A stretch of 64,000 nucleotides of DNA from Microbulbifer agarilyticus (GTDB lineage Bacteria; Pseudomonadota; Gammaproteobacteria; Pseudomonadales; Cellvibrionaceae), in the NCBI RefSeq assembly GCF_020171345.1, contig NZ_JAIUZM010000001.1:1116001-1180000 (forward strand). The letters run 5' to 3'. The stretch's first letter is position 1; the number at the start of each line of letters is the position of its first letter. Made by a program: the position numbers and the translations under genes. Shown here in pieces: positions 48,512 to 57,092 of this stretch. The notes beneath the pieces were generated by a model. The model did no database searches, was not told the DNA's origin, and saw only the letters and a list, made by a program, of their open reading frames with translations.

Positions 48512-49825
48512 TCAGAGAATAAAGCGCGACAGGTCTTCGTCTTTACTCAATTCACCCAGCTGTTTGTCGACATAAGCCGCATCGATGGTGATGGTGCTGT
48601 CGCCGTCACCGCCAGCGAAGGATATTTCTTCCAGCAGGCGCTCGAGCACCGTGTGCAGGCGGCGCGCACCGATATTCTCGGTGGTTTCGTTCACCTCGAA
48701 GGCAACTTCGGCGATACGCTGAATCCCGTCTTCGGAGAATTCCAGATTGACGCCCTCGGTGCCCAGCAGCGCCTTCTGCTGCTCGGTAAGCGAGGCAGAG
48801 GGCTCGGTGAGGATGCGCTGGAAGTCCTTGGAGGTCAGCGAGCTCAATTCCACGCGGATCGGCAGGCGGCCCTGCAGTTCGGGAATCAGGTCCGACGGCT
48901 TGGACAGGTGGAAGGCACCGGAGGCAATAAACAGAATGTGGTCTGTTTTGATCATGCCGTATTTGGTGGTGACGGTGCAGCCTTCGATCAGCGGCAGCAG
49001 GTCGCGCTGCACACCTTCGCGGGAGACATCGGCACCGCCACTTTCCTGGCGCTTGGCAACCTTGTCGATTTCATCGAGAAACACAATGCCGTTTTGCTCA
49101 GCGGAGCGAATGGCTTTGGTTTTGATTTCTTCGTCGTTAATCAGCTTGGCCGCTTCGTCGTCGGTCAGCTGCTTGAGCGCCTGCTTGACGGTGAGTTTGC
49201 GCTTCTGGGTTTTGCCTTTGGACATATTGGAGAACATGCCCTGCAGCTGGTTGGTCATTTCTTCCATGCCCGGGGGCGCCATGATTTCGACACCCATGGG
49301 GCTGGCGGAAACGTCGATCTCGATCTCCTTGTCGTCGAGCTCGCCTTCACGCAGCTTTTTGCGGAATACCTGGCGGGTGCCGGAGTCTTTTTCCAGCGGG
49401 TCGGTATTGCGTGCCGGTGGCAGCAGGGCGTCGAGCACGCGGTCTTCGGCGGCATCCATGGCCCGCTGTTTTACGCCTTCGGTGGCGCGCTCGCGCTCGA
49501 GCTTGATGGCCATTTCGACGAGGTCGCGGACGATGGATTCCACATCGCGGCCGACGTAGCCCACTTCGGTAAATTTGGTGGCTTCGACTTTGATAAACGG
49601 CGCGCCGGCAAGTTTGGCGAGGCGGCGGGCAATTTCGGTTTTGCCGACACCGGTGGGACCGATCATCAGGATATTTTTCGGGGTGATTTCCGCGCGCAGT
49701 TCTTCGCTGACCTGCATGCGGCGCCAGCGGTTGCGCAGGGCGATGGCCACCGCGCGCTTGGCGTCGTCCTGGCCGACGATATGACGGTCGAGTTCGTGAA
49801 CGATTTCTCTTGGGGTCATGGACAT
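48512..49825 (-). CDS. hslU: ATP-dependent protease ATPase subunit HslU
   Basis: 437-residue AAA+ unfoldase that feeds substrates to HslV. Starts [27 protein letters not shown]; Walker [10 protein letters not shown], Walker [10 protein letters not shown], intermediate I-domain, sensor and C-terminal EDLSRFIL that docks into HslV and activates it. The frame is open to 49900, but ATG 49825 gives the family start. It is separated from hslV by 215 bases holding a palindromic element, unusual for this operon. Confidence 0.97.
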   Translation of the reverse strand: MSMTPREIVHELDRHIVGQDDAKRAVAIALRNRWRRMQVSEELRAEITPKNILMIGPTGVGKTEIARRLAKLAGAPFIKVEATKFTEVGYVGRDVESIVRDLVEMAIKLERERATEGVKQRAMDAAEDRVLDALLPPARNTDPLEKDSGTRQVFRKKLREGELDDKEIEIDVSASPMGVEIMAPPGMEEMTNQLQGMFSNMSKGKTQKRKLTVKQALKQLTDDEAAKLINDEEIKTKAIRSAEQNGIVFLDEIDKVAKRQESGGADVSREGVQRDLLPLIEGCTVTTKYGMIKTDHILFIASGAFHLSKPSDLIPELQGRLPIRVELSSLTSKDFQRILTEPSASLTEQQKALLGTEGVNLEFSEDGIQRIAEVAFEVNETTENIGARRLHTVLERLLEEISFAGGDGDSTITIDAAYVDKQLGELSKDEDLSRFIL

Positions 49826-49894
49826 GGTCTTTACTCGGATTCTTTTCGCTTCGTTCCCGCTTCTATGTGCTTTGAAGCTGGTGCGGTGGCGGCC

Positions 49895-49997
49895 GGGCAC
49901 CGGGTAAAAGATTTCGAAATCGCTATAAATACATCCCTGTACGCTCCGGCGGCGACGTCCTGTCGCCGACGGTTTCGAAATCTTTTACCCGGTACCC
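49895..49997 (-). repeat. Composite palindromic intergenic element, copy 2
   Basis: Outer arms 49895-49919 and 49973-49997 pair at 24 of 25 positions. Read on the minus strand the interior has GGCGAC-AGGAC-GTCGCC (49967-49951), then GCCGGAGCG, then TACA-GGGA-TGTA (49941-49930), then TTTATAGCG. This is the same order of hairpin, GAGC-type spacer, hairpin and TNTANRGCG as copy 1 at 41318-41415, although the outer arms are unrelated. It separates hslV from hslU. Confidence 0.75.
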
Positions 49998-50040
49998 GAC
50001 CTTCAATTCATAGCTGAATACTTCGTTGCCAGTTTGGCGA

Positions 50041-50580
50041 TCAGTAACTCAGCTCTTCAATCGTGTTGTTGTGGTTGGTGTACACACAAATGTCGCCGGC
50101 AATTTTTAAACCCTGCTCGACGATAGTGCGCGCATCCAGCTCGGTGTTATCCAGCAGCGCGCGCGCAGCGGACTGGGCGAAGGGGCCGCCGGAGCCGATG
50201 GCGATCAGGTCGTCTTCCGGCTGGATGACGTCGCCGTTACCAGTAACGATCAGGCTCGCGGTTTCGTCGGCCACGGCGAGCAGCGCTTCGAGGCGGCGCA
50301 GGGCACGGTCGGTACGCCAGTCTTTGGCGAGTTCGACGGCGGCGCGGGTGAGCTGGCCGTTGTGGGCCTGGAGCTTGGCTTCGAAGCGCTCGAACAGGGT
50401 GAAGGCGTCGGCGGTGCCGCCGGCAAATCCGGCGATGACCTTGTCGTTGTAGAGGCGGCGCACCTTGCGGGCGTTACCTTTCATGATGGTGTTGCCCATG
50501 GAGACTTGCCCGTCACCACCGATAACGACTTTGCCGTTGCGGCGGCAGGAGAGGATGGTTGTACCGCGATATTGTTCCAC
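50041..50580 (-). CDS. hslV: ATP-dependent protease peptidase subunit HslV
   Basis: 179-residue threonine protease forming a double hexamer with HslU. The N-terminus [16 protein letters not shown] implies removal of a six-residue propeptide to expose the catalytic Thr; many bacteria use only Met-Thr-Thr. [29 protein letters not shown] and [16 protein letters not shown] are conserved. A heat-shock-type promoter is seen just upstream. Confidence 0.97.
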   Translation of the reverse strand: MEQYRGTTILSCRRNGKVVIGGDGQVSMGNTIMKGNARKVRRLYNDKVIAGFAGGTADAFTLFERFEAKLQAHNGQLTRAAVELAKDWRTDRALRRLEALLAVADETASLIVTGNGDVIQPEDDLIAIGSGGPFAQSAARALLDNTELDARTIVEQGLKIAGDICVYTNHNNTIEELSY

Positions 50581-50610
50581 TGGTGCCTCTGCGTTTTGGA
50601 TTCAGAAGCA

Positions 50611-50640
50611 CTAAGTGTGGTCGGGAAGGGGGGATTTCAA
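50611..50640 (-). promoter_or_regulatory. Candidate sigma-32 promoter for hslVU
   Basis: Minus strand TTGAAA (50640-50635), 14-base spacer, then CCACACTTA (50620-50612), resembling TTGAAA-N13/14-CCCCATNTA. It lies about 30 bases before the hslV start. hslVU is a classical heat-shock operon, which supports the reading. Confidence 0.45.
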
Positions 50641-50643
50641 TGT

Positions 50644-50663
50644 TGCCCGGTAAAAACCGGGCA
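50644..50663 (-). terminator. Hairpin after the SPOR gene
   Basis: TGCCCGGT-AAAA-ACCGGGCA, perfect 8-bp stem 17 bases beyond the SPOR-protein stop; no U-tract. Confidence 0.4.
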
Positions 50664-50679
50664 GTCGGAAAGGATTGGT

Positions 50680-51246
50680 TTATCCCTGCGCCGGGCGCTT
50701 GAGCACCAGCGGCATCAGGCGGTGCTCGGCGAGGACACTGCGGGCTTTGGCGACCTTGGAGCGGTTGGTGTATGGGCCGACGAGGACCCGATGCCAGGTG
50801 CCGCGGTTGTCGGTGGCGGATTCCACTTTGACGTCGAGGTTGGCGAGCATCAGCTGGGCACGCAGGCGCTCGGCTTCGGTTTTGTCGCGGAAACTGGCGG
50901 CCTGCAGGATATACACCAGGTCGGACTTGGGCTCGCTCTGCACCGGCGAATCTTCCGCGGGTTTTTCGCCGTCGCGCACCCGCACCTGCGGGTTTTTCGG
51001 CTCGGGGACTTTGACCTCGCTTTCTTCCAGCAGCTTGTAGAAGTCGAAACGCGGCTTGGATTCACCCGGGGCGGGCTTGTCAGCGGCGGGCTTTTCCGCG
51101 CGCTTGGCCACCTGCATCTGCCCGGTCTTGATGTCGTTCAGCAAAAACACAAACACCGCGAAGCCGCCGACAAAGTTGCCGAGTACAAACCAGACCCAGG
51201 CGGGCTTGCCGGAGGGTTGTGAGCGGCGGGTGTTGCGGCGGGCCAT
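50680..51246 (-). CDS. SPOR domain protein, FtsN-like
   Basis: 188-residue bitopic membrane protein: cytosolic RRNTRRSQPSGKP, one helix (about 16-36, WFVLGNFVGGFAVFVFLLND), a charged Pro/Glu periplasmic linker, and a C-terminal SPOR domain (about 110-185: DLVYILQAASFRDKTEAERLRAQLML...HRVLVGPYTNRSKVAKARSVL) that binds denuded septal glycan. Position between hslV and priA is that of the FtsN-like gene in Pseudomonas. A division role is inferred. Confidence 0.85.
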   Translation of the reverse strand: MARRNTRRSQPSGKPAWVWFVLGNFVGGFAVFVFLLNDIKTGQMQVAKRAEKPAADKPAPGESKPRFDFYKLLEESEVKVPEPKNPQVRVRDGEKPAEDSPVQSEPKSDLVYILQAASFRDKTEAERLRAQLMLANLDVKVESATDNRGTWHRVLVGPYTNRSKVAKARSVLAEHRLMPLVLKRPAQG

Positions 51247-51322
51247 CGTGTTCTCTCAGTCTTTTATCTATTTGTGCAAGGCGGCAAATTGTAACGCCTG
51301 AACCCCGCGCTGTGTGCGGAAT

Positions 51323-53572
51323 TTAGGACAGCTCCTGGGCATCCATGTCGATCGCCCAGCGCAACCGGCGGTTGCGATTGCCTTCCGCCCACTGGCTGAA
51401 CTGCGCCAGTAGCTTTTGCAGCAGGCCGCGCTTTTCGGCGGTGATCTGCAGGTAGAAACGGAAGCGGCCGGACTTGCGCTCGAGCAGTGCCGGCACCGGC
51501 CCCAGGTACTGCAGCTCCGGCGACGGTGGTGCCAGGGCTTGCAGGTAGTCGCGGGCGTTTGCGAGAAATTCTTCCGCCCAGCGCGGCTCTTCGCACTCGG
51601 CGCGCACCAGCGCCATGGCGCGCAGGGGCGGCAGTTGGGCGATCTTGCGCTCGTCCATCAGCTGGCGAGCAAAGGCACCGTAGCCCTTATTCAGCAAAAG
51701 TTGCAGCAGTGGGTGTTCCGGGTAGCGGCTCTGCACCAGCACGTGCCCGGGCAGGTCGCCGCGCCCGGCGCGGCCGGCAACCTGCTCCAGCAGCTGGCCC
51801 ATGCGCTCGGGGGCGCGGAAGTCGGCACTGAACAGGCCGCCGTCGGCGTCCTGAATCACCACCAGGGTAACTTTGGGCAGATGGTGGCCCTTGGCCAGCA
51901 TCTGCGTACCCAACAATAAACAGGGTTCGCCGTTGCGCGCAGGCTCCAGTAGCTTGTCCAGCGCCTGCTTACTGGCGGTGGAATCGCGATCGACGCGAAT
52001 CACCGGGAAATCCCGGAAACTGTGGGTAAGGAAGTCTTCACTGCGCTCGGTGCCGGCACCCAATGCGTTCAGGTTGCGGCTGTGGCACTGCGGGCAGCTG
52101 TGCACTTCGCGCATGCGGTAGTCACAGTGGTGACAGCGCAGATGGCGCTGGCGCCGGTGCAGGGTGAGCTTGGCGGAACAGTGCGGACAGTCGGCGAGCC
52201 AGCCGCAGTCGTCGCAGGTCAGCGCCGGCGAATAGCCACGGCGGTTGATAAACACCAGCGCCTGTTCACCGCGACGCAGGGTCTCACCGATATGCCGCAG
52301 CACCTGTGGCGCAAAGCCCTCCTGCAATTGCTGGTGCAGGATCGGCACCACACTGATTTGTGGAGGCTTGGCGTTGCCCGCGCGGTGGCGCAGGCGCAGG
52401 TGCTGATAGCGCCCGCTCAGCGCATTGTGCAGGCTCTCCAGTGAGGGGGTGGCGGAGCCCAGCAGCACCGGTACGTCGGCACTTTTCGCCAGCACCAGCG
52501 ACAGGTCGCGGGCGGAGTAGCGCACCCCGTCCTGCTGCTTGAAGGAGCCATCGTGCTCCTCGTCGATCAGAATGATGCCGAGACGCGGCAGTGGGGTAAA
52601 AATTGCCGAGCGAGTGCCGATCACAATATCCGCCACGCCGCTGGCAGCAGACAGCCAGGCGCGCGCGCGTTCGCCATCGGCAAGCCCCGAGTGCAGGGCG
52701 GCAATACGAAAATCCGGGAAGCGCGCGGCGATGCGGCGCAGGGTTTGCGGGGTCAGCCCGATCTCCGGCACCAGCAGCAGGGCCTGCTTGCCGTCGTGCA
52801 GGGCGCGCTCCATCAGGCGCAGGTAGACCTCGGTCTTGCCGCTGCCGGTGGTGCCCTCCAGCAGCGAGGCACTGAATCCGGTGGCGGGCACCGAATCGAT
52901 CACCTGGCGCTGCTCGTCATTCAATTCCGGGGCGGGGCGGGGCGCGACCTCTTCCAGCGGCGGTGGGGCCGTGGGCCCAGCCACCCAGTGCGCCAGGTTG
53001 CGCTCGATCAATGCCTTGCACACGCTGCTGTTGAGGCCGCGGGCGTTCAGCGCGGTGCGGCTCTGGCGACCCGAGCTGAGCAGCAATTGCAGCAGGGCCT
53101 GCTGTTTCTTGGCGCGCGCGAGTGCGGTCTCCGGCAGGCCCTTGCCCTCGGTGGTCAACTCCAGCCACTGCTCCGCCCAGTGGTCTGCGGGCTTGCCCCT
53201 GCGCAGGGCGACCGGCAGTGCCGCAGCATAGAGCTCGCCAATGGGCGCCTGGTAGTAGTCGGCCGCCCACTGCAGGAATTGGCGGCTGCGCGCATCGAAG
53301 ATCGGCGCGGGGTCAATACAGGCGGTGGCCGGCTTGAGTTCGGTGTGGGAGGATTCCGCGGCTACCTCGACCAGCACGGCCACCAGATCCCGCTTGCCAA
53401 ACGGCACCTGAAAGCGCTGCCCGGGCTGCAGATGCGCCGGATTCGCGCCCGCTGGCGGCAGGTAATCGAACACGCGGCGCAGGGGCACCGGCACTGCCAG
53501 GCGCAAAATGACCGATGGTTCTCTAGATTGGCTTTGCTCTGCCGCGACTAACCCCAACGCACGTATCTCCAC
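51323..53572 (-). CDS. priA: Primosomal replication restart helicase PriA
   Basis: 749-residue 3'-5' helicase that reloads the replisome at stalled forks. N-terminal 3'-binding domain (LAVPVPLRRVFDYLPP), Walker A EGTTGSGKTEVYLRL, DEEH box, zinc-binding cysteines in CDDCGWLADCPHCSAKL and CHHCDYRMREVHSCPQCH, and VAGRAGRGDLPGHVLVQS motif VI. Starts GTG at 53572; a later start near residue 20 is possible because the family usually begins just before the LAVPVPL strand. Divergent from rpmE. Confidence 0.95.
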   Translation of the reverse strand: MEIRALGLVAAEQSQSREPSVILRLAVPVPLRRVFDYLPPAGANPAHLQPGQRFQVPFGKRDLVAVLVEVAAESSHTELKPATACIDPAPIFDARSRQFLQWAADYYQAPIGELYAAALPVALRRGKPADHWAEQWLELTTEGKGLPETALARAKKQQALLQLLLSSGRQSRTALNARGLNSSVCKALIERNLAHWVAGPTAPPPLEEVAPRPAPELNDEQRQVIDSVPATGFSASLLEGTTGSGKTEVYLRLMERALHDGKQALLLVPEIGLTPQTLRRIAARFPDFRIAALHSGLADGERARAWLSAASGVADIVIGTRSAIFTPLPRLGIILIDEEHDGSFKQQDGVRYSARDLSLVLAKSADVPVLLGSATPSLESLHNALSGRYQHLRLRHRAGNAKPPQISVVPILHQQLQEGFAPQVLRHIGETLRRGEQALVFINRRGYSPALTCDDCGWLADCPHCSAKLTLHRRQRHLRCHHCDYRMREVHSCPQCHSRNLNALGAGTERSEDFLTHSFRDFPVIRVDRDSTASKQALDKLLEPARNGEPCLLLGTQMLAKGHHLPKVTLVVIQDADGGLFSADFRAPERMGQLLEQVAGRAGRGDLPGHVLVQSRYPEHPLLQLLLNKGYGAFARQLMDERKIAQLPPLRAMALVRAECEEPRWAEEFLANARDYLQALAPPSPELQYLGPVPALLERKSGRFRFYLQITAEKRGLLQKLLAQFSQWAEGNRNRRLRWAIDMDAQELS

Positions 53573-53633
53573 TGCTCACTACTGCTGGTGCACTGATTGC
53601 ACAAAGACGCGATGATAACGCAGAAGGTTCCGC

Positions 53634-53661
53634 TTGAATCGTCAGGCTAATCTGATAGTAT
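53634..53661 (+). promoter_or_regulatory. Promoter for rpmE
   Basis: TTGAAT, 16-base spacer, TAGTAT, then a GC-rich start region. This gives a leader of about 95 bases that includes a small hairpin GGGGA-TTTA-TCCCC (53684-53697). Some rpmE leaders are bound by L31 itself, but no such site is demonstrated here. Confidence 0.6.
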
Positions 53662-53762
53662 GCGCCGACTTTTTAAACAGCCCGGGGATTTATCCCCTAC
53701 ACCAATGCCGATTCCGTGCTCAGCGACAAATGACTGGGTGGCGGTGTCGAAAAGAGGCAATC

Positions 53763-53975
53763 ATGAAGACCGATATCCATCCGAACTACGCCGAAATTAC
53801 CGCAACCTGCTCCTGTGGCAACACCTTCAAAATGGGTTCCACTCTGGGCAAAGACATCCAGCTCGACGTTTGCTCCAACTGCCACCCGTTCTACACCGGC
53901 AAGCAGAAGCAGGCGAGCACTGGCGGCCGCGTAGATCGCTTCAAGAAGCGTTTCGGCAGCCGCATCTCCAAGTAA
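53763..53975 (+). CDS. rpmE: 50S ribosomal protein L31, zinc-binding form
   Basis: 70 residues, [22 protein letters not shown], with four zinc-ligand positions (Cys16, Cys18, Cys37, Cys40 region [13 protein letters not shown]). It therefore belongs to the C+ paralogue that can be replaced when zinc is scarce. GAGG eight bases upstream of ATG 53763. Confidence 0.97.
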   Translation: MKTDIHPNYAEITATCSCGNTFKMGSTLGKDIQLDVCSNCHPFYTGKQKQASTGGRVDRFKKRFGSRISK

Positions 53976-53992
53976 GAGAAAGCGCTACCGAA

Positions 53993-54835
53993 ATGTGCAC
54001 CGGGAAGATTCGCTCTATCCCGGTTGCGACAAAAAAGACGCCCAGGACATTCCTCGGCGTCTTTTTTTGTGCCTGGCTGTTGGCGATCGCAACCCTGCAG
54101 GCGAATGCGGCCCGTGCTGACTGTGTACTAGGCGGCGCCGATGAGGTGGTGGGGCTCAAGCAGGTGATCGATGGCGATACCCTGCGCCTCGAAGACGGCC
54201 GCCGGGTGCGGCTGATCGGCGTCAATACGCCGGAGCTGGCCCACCGCAAACGCCCGGCTCAGCCCCTGGCCGAGGAGGCCAAGGATTTCACCGAACGCTT
54301 TCTCGCCGGCGGCGATCTGGAACTGGTCTACGACCGCGACCGCCGCGACAACCATGGCCGCGTCCTGGCCTACGTCTACAACCACCGCGGCGACAGCCTG
54401 GAATCTGCACTGCTGTCCGCCGGTCTCGCCTTCCATATTGCGGTGGCCCCCAACCTCGCACTTAGCGAATGCCTAGCCAGCCGCGAGCGCGAGGCGCGCC
54501 AGTACCAGCGCGGGGTCTGGTCACCGGGCGTATGGCCGGTAGTGACGGCTTCCCAGGTGCGCCCCGGCGATGGCGGTTTTGTGCTGCTTACCGGGCAAGT
54601 AACTAAGGCGCACCACAACCGATATATCTGGCTGGATCTGGATGGACCCGTGGCACTGCGGGTTGACCCCAGGAGTGCGCCATCCCTGAAACGGCAGAAG
54701 AACTGGCGCAATCGACAGCTGATGACGCGCGGTTGGCTGGTGGATCGCGGCGCAAAATACGCGGCCAAAAATCCCGGGCACAAACGCTGGTTTATCGCGG
54801 TGGACGCCGCAGAAACACTGGAATTTCTTCGCTAA
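53993..54835 (+). CDS. Exported thermonuclease (SNase) family protein
   Basis: 280 residues. Signal peptide with KK, R, then FLGVFFCAWLLAIATL and cleavage near ANAARA. SNase/TNase domain (about 55-160): QVIDGDTLRLEDGRRVRLIGVNTPEL carries the metal-binding Asp and catalytic Arg, with KDFTERFL and YDRDRRDNHGRVLAYVY further on, then a C-terminal region of about 110 residues typical of Pseudomonas homologues. ATG 53993 lacks a clear ribosome binding site, but no other start preserves the signal peptide. Codons 14-25 form the rpmE terminator. Confidence 0.85.
   Translation: MCTGKIRSIPVATKKTPRTFLGVFFCAWLLAIATLQANAARADCVLGGADEVVGLKQVIDGDTLRLEDGRRVRLIGVNTPELAHRKRPAQPLAEEAKDFTERFLAGGDLELVYDRDRRDNHGRVLAYVYNHRGDSLESALLSAGLAFHIAVAPNLALSECLASREREARQYQRGVWSPGVWPVVTASQVRPGDGGFVLLTGQVTKAHHNRYIWLDLDGPVALRVDPRSAPSLKRQKNWRNRQLMTRGWLVDRGAKYAAKNPGHKRWFIAVDAAETLEFLR
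54031..54068 (+). terminator. rpmE terminator inside the nuclease signal-peptide codons
   Basis: AAAAAAGACGCC (54031-54042) pairs perfectly with GGCGTCTTTTTT (54056-54067), with an inner AGGA/TCCT stem and seven T. It is 55 bases after the rpmE stop and lies wholly within the nuclease reading frame. The nuclease must then be made from read-through or its own promoter. Confidence 0.85.
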
Positions 54836-55145
54836 CTTTACCCACCGCCGCATTTACTTCACCCCCGTCGATTAGCGACCTTTTGGCGACCGCCAACCCC
54901 GTGACTCATTCATTCAATAAATACACATAAATCACGAAAACTATTTCATCTGTAACCAATTTTGGGGGTAGTATTAGTAAACCTATTTTGGAATGTCCGG
55001 TTTTGACCACCGTGGACGGATAGTCATCCCAATATTTCCACTATAGGCGCGCAAACTGCCCCACAATAAAATCAATACAGCTGCGGTAACCCGCGCCCGC
55101 TTGCAGAACACCGGGCGCTTTCAAGTACAAGAAGATGACACCCTG
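54836..55145 (+). other. Intergenic region upstream of the short malic enzyme gene
   Basis: 310 bases, locally AT-rich (54901-55000). TTGACC at 55003 and TAGTAT at 54969 are isolated hexamers without good partners at 16-18 bases, so I cannot assign a promoter. No gene, terminator or repeat is evident. Confidence 0.4.
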
Positions 55146-56399
55146 ATGACCGACTCTCTACGCCAGGCAGCGCTCGACTACCATGCCTTGCCGACACCGG
55201 GCAAATTATCGGTGGAACTCACCACACCTGCAGAAACCCAGGAAGACCTCTCCCTCGCCTACAGCCCGGGAGTAGCGGAGCCGGTGCGCGAAATCGCCAA
55301 AGACCCGGAAGCCGCCTACCGCTATACCGGCAAGGGCAACCTGGTGGCGGTCATCTCCAACGGCAGCGCCATCCTCGGCCTCGGTAACCTGGGCCCGCTG
55401 GCATCCAAGCCGGTAATGGAGGGCAAGTCGCTATTATTTAAACGCTTTGCGAATATCAATTCCGTGGACATTGAAGTGGAAGCACCCAGCCCGGAGCGTT
55501 TTATCGAGACCGTCGCGGCCATCGCCAACACCTTCGGCGGCATCAACCTCGAAGACATCAAGGCGCCGGAGTGCTTCCACATTGAAGAGGCGCTGATCCA
55601 GCGCTGCTCGGTACCTATTTTCCACGACGATCAGCACGGCACCGCGATTGTGACCGTTGCCGGCATGTTGAACGCACTGGAAATCCAGGGAAAGAACATC
55701 GAAGACGCGCGTATCGTGTGCCTGGGCGCCGGTGCCGCCGCTACCGCCTGCTGCAAGTTATTGCTGTGCGCAGGCGCCAAGAAAGAACAGATCACCATGC
55801 TCGATAGCCGCGGTGTCATCCACTCCGGGCGCAGCGATATCAACGCCTACAAGGGCGAGTGGGCGCGGGATACCGAAATGCGCACCCTGGATGACGCCAT
55901 CGAGGGTGCCGATGTGTTCCTCGGCGTGTCCGGGCCGGATCTGCTGTCTGCGGAACAGCTGGCACATATGGCCGACAAGCCGGTGGTGTTTGCCTGCTCC
56001 AACCCCAACCCGGAAATTGCCCCGGAGCTGGCGCACGCAACCCGCGACGACCTGATCATGGCCACCGGCCGTTCGGACTACCCGAACCAGGTAAACAACG
56101 TACTGTGCTTTCCGTTTATCTTCCGCGGTGCACTGGATGTGCGCGCCACCAGCATCAATGAGCACATGAAGCTTGCGGCCATTGAGGCGATCCGCAAGCT
56201 GGCGCGGGAAGAAGTGCCAGAAGAAGTGCGCGCGGGCTACGGTGGCGTGGAAATGGCATTTGGCCCTTCTTATATTCTGCCGAAGCCCACCGACCCCCGT
56301 CTGCTGCCAGAGGTGGCTGCAGCGGTGGCCCAGGCGGCGGTAGATAGCGGCGCCGCACGCCTGCCCTACCCAGAGCACTACCCGCTTAAGCCGGTGTAA
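55146..56399 (+). CDS. Malic enzyme, short NADP-type without phosphotransacetylase domain
   Basis: 417 residues converting malate to pyruvate and CO2 with NAD(P). Starts MTDSLRQAALDYHALPTPGKLSVELTTP; contains LSLAYSPGVAEPV, SNGSAILGLGNLGPLASKPVMEGK, FGGINLEDIKAPECF, HDDQHGTAIV and dinucleotide loop CLGAGAAATACC. MaeB of enterics carries an extra C-terminal PTA-like domain of about 330 residues; this one ends after the catalytic part, like the Pseudomonas enzyme. Distinct in sequence class from the NAD enzyme at 20825. Confidence 0.93.
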   Translation: MTDSLRQAALDYHALPTPGKLSVELTTPAETQEDLSLAYSPGVAEPVREIAKDPEAAYRYTGKGNLVAVISNGSAILGLGNLGPLASKPVMEGKSLLFKRFANINSVDIEVEAPSPERFIETVAAIANTFGGINLEDIKAPECFHIEEALIQRCSVPIFHDDQHGTAIVTVAGMLNALEIQGKNIEDARIVCLGAGAAATACCKLLLCAGAKKEQITMLDSRGVIHSGRSDINAYKGEWARDTEMRTLDDAIEGADVFLGVSGPDLLSAEQLAHMADKPVVFACSNPNPEIAPELAHATRDDLIMATGRSDYPNQVNNVLCFPFIFRGALDVRATSINEHMKLAAIEAIRKLAREEVPEEVRAGYGGVEMAFGPSYILPKPTDPRLLPEVAAAVAQAAVDSGAARLPYPEHYPLKPV

Positions 56400-56441
56400 A
56401 TCCTGTCGATTCGGTCTATATCGGCCCGATCTTTAACCTAT

Positions 56442-56465
56442 CCCGGTAGCGGTGGCGCTACCGGG
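56442..56465 (+). terminator. Hairpin after the malic enzyme gene
   Basis: CCCGGTAGCG and CGCTACCGGG form a perfect 10-bp stem with loop GTGG, 43 bases after the stop; no U-tract. Confidence 0.4.
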
Positions 56466-56549
56466 TACGGATCCACTCCTCCAGTCCTTGAGCCTCCCCC
56501 CGAGCACCGCTACACTGGCTCCAATGTCTGAGCAGAGTTATCCCACCGC

Positions 56550-56921
56550 ATGAGTCATGTCTATGTGCTGACCAATCAGCACCAGCAGTTTTTAAGTAAA
56601 GGCAACGATTGGATTGACGGCCGCGAGCACACCAAGCTGTTCCGCACCGAACACAAGGACGTCGCCATCAATCAGATGTTCGAGGCCAACACCCGCGACG
56701 TTTCCCTGCGCATCGAGCTGCTGGAATGCAAGCTGGACACCAAACGCCAGCCGCTGGTGCCCGAGGACGCGCTCAGCGAAGCGCCGCTCGAGGCCGACGT
56801 CGATCCCGAACCAGCACCGGCAACCGACGAACCTACAGAAGCTGCGGAACCCGCAGCGGATGCGGCGGCCAAGCTGGAGAGCAGCGAGCCGCCCTCTGAA
56901 CCCGTTGCCCCACAGGCCTGA
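56550..56921 (+). CDS. Hypothetical protein with acidic Ala/Pro/Glu tail
   Basis: 123 residues. Residues 1-70 look folded and conserved-like (MSHVYVLTNQHQQFLSKGND, then WIDGREHTKLFRTEHKDVAINQMFE); residues 75-123 are an acidic, low-complexity tail rich in Glu, Ala, Pro and Asp. No signal peptide or membrane segment. I do not recognise the family. It precedes gshA by 171 bases on the same strand. Confidence 0.7.
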   Translation: MSHVYVLTNQHQQFLSKGNDWIDGREHTKLFRTEHKDVAINQMFEANTRDVSLRIELLECKLDTKRQPLVPEDALSEAPLEADVDPEPAPATDEPTEAAEPAADAAAKLESSEPPSEPVAPQA

Positions 56922-56953
56922 GCCAACGACCTGAAATTCCCCAACCAGGCGAG

Positions 56954-56977
56954 ACCCGAGGACAATGCCTCGGGTTT
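56954..56977 (+). terminator. Terminator-like hairpin before gshA
   Basis: ACCCGAGG-ACAATG-CCTCGGGT, 8-bp stem followed by a few T, 32 bases after the hypothetical gene. Confidence 0.5.
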
Positions 56978-57092
56978 GCCGCTTGAGATCACCGGGGATG
57001 CCCCCATTTAAGCCGGACGCCGTTTGGCGGATTCATCAGCGCGCCACAGTTAGCGCACTTGGTATGCAGCCGGCAGCCCACAGGAGATACCC

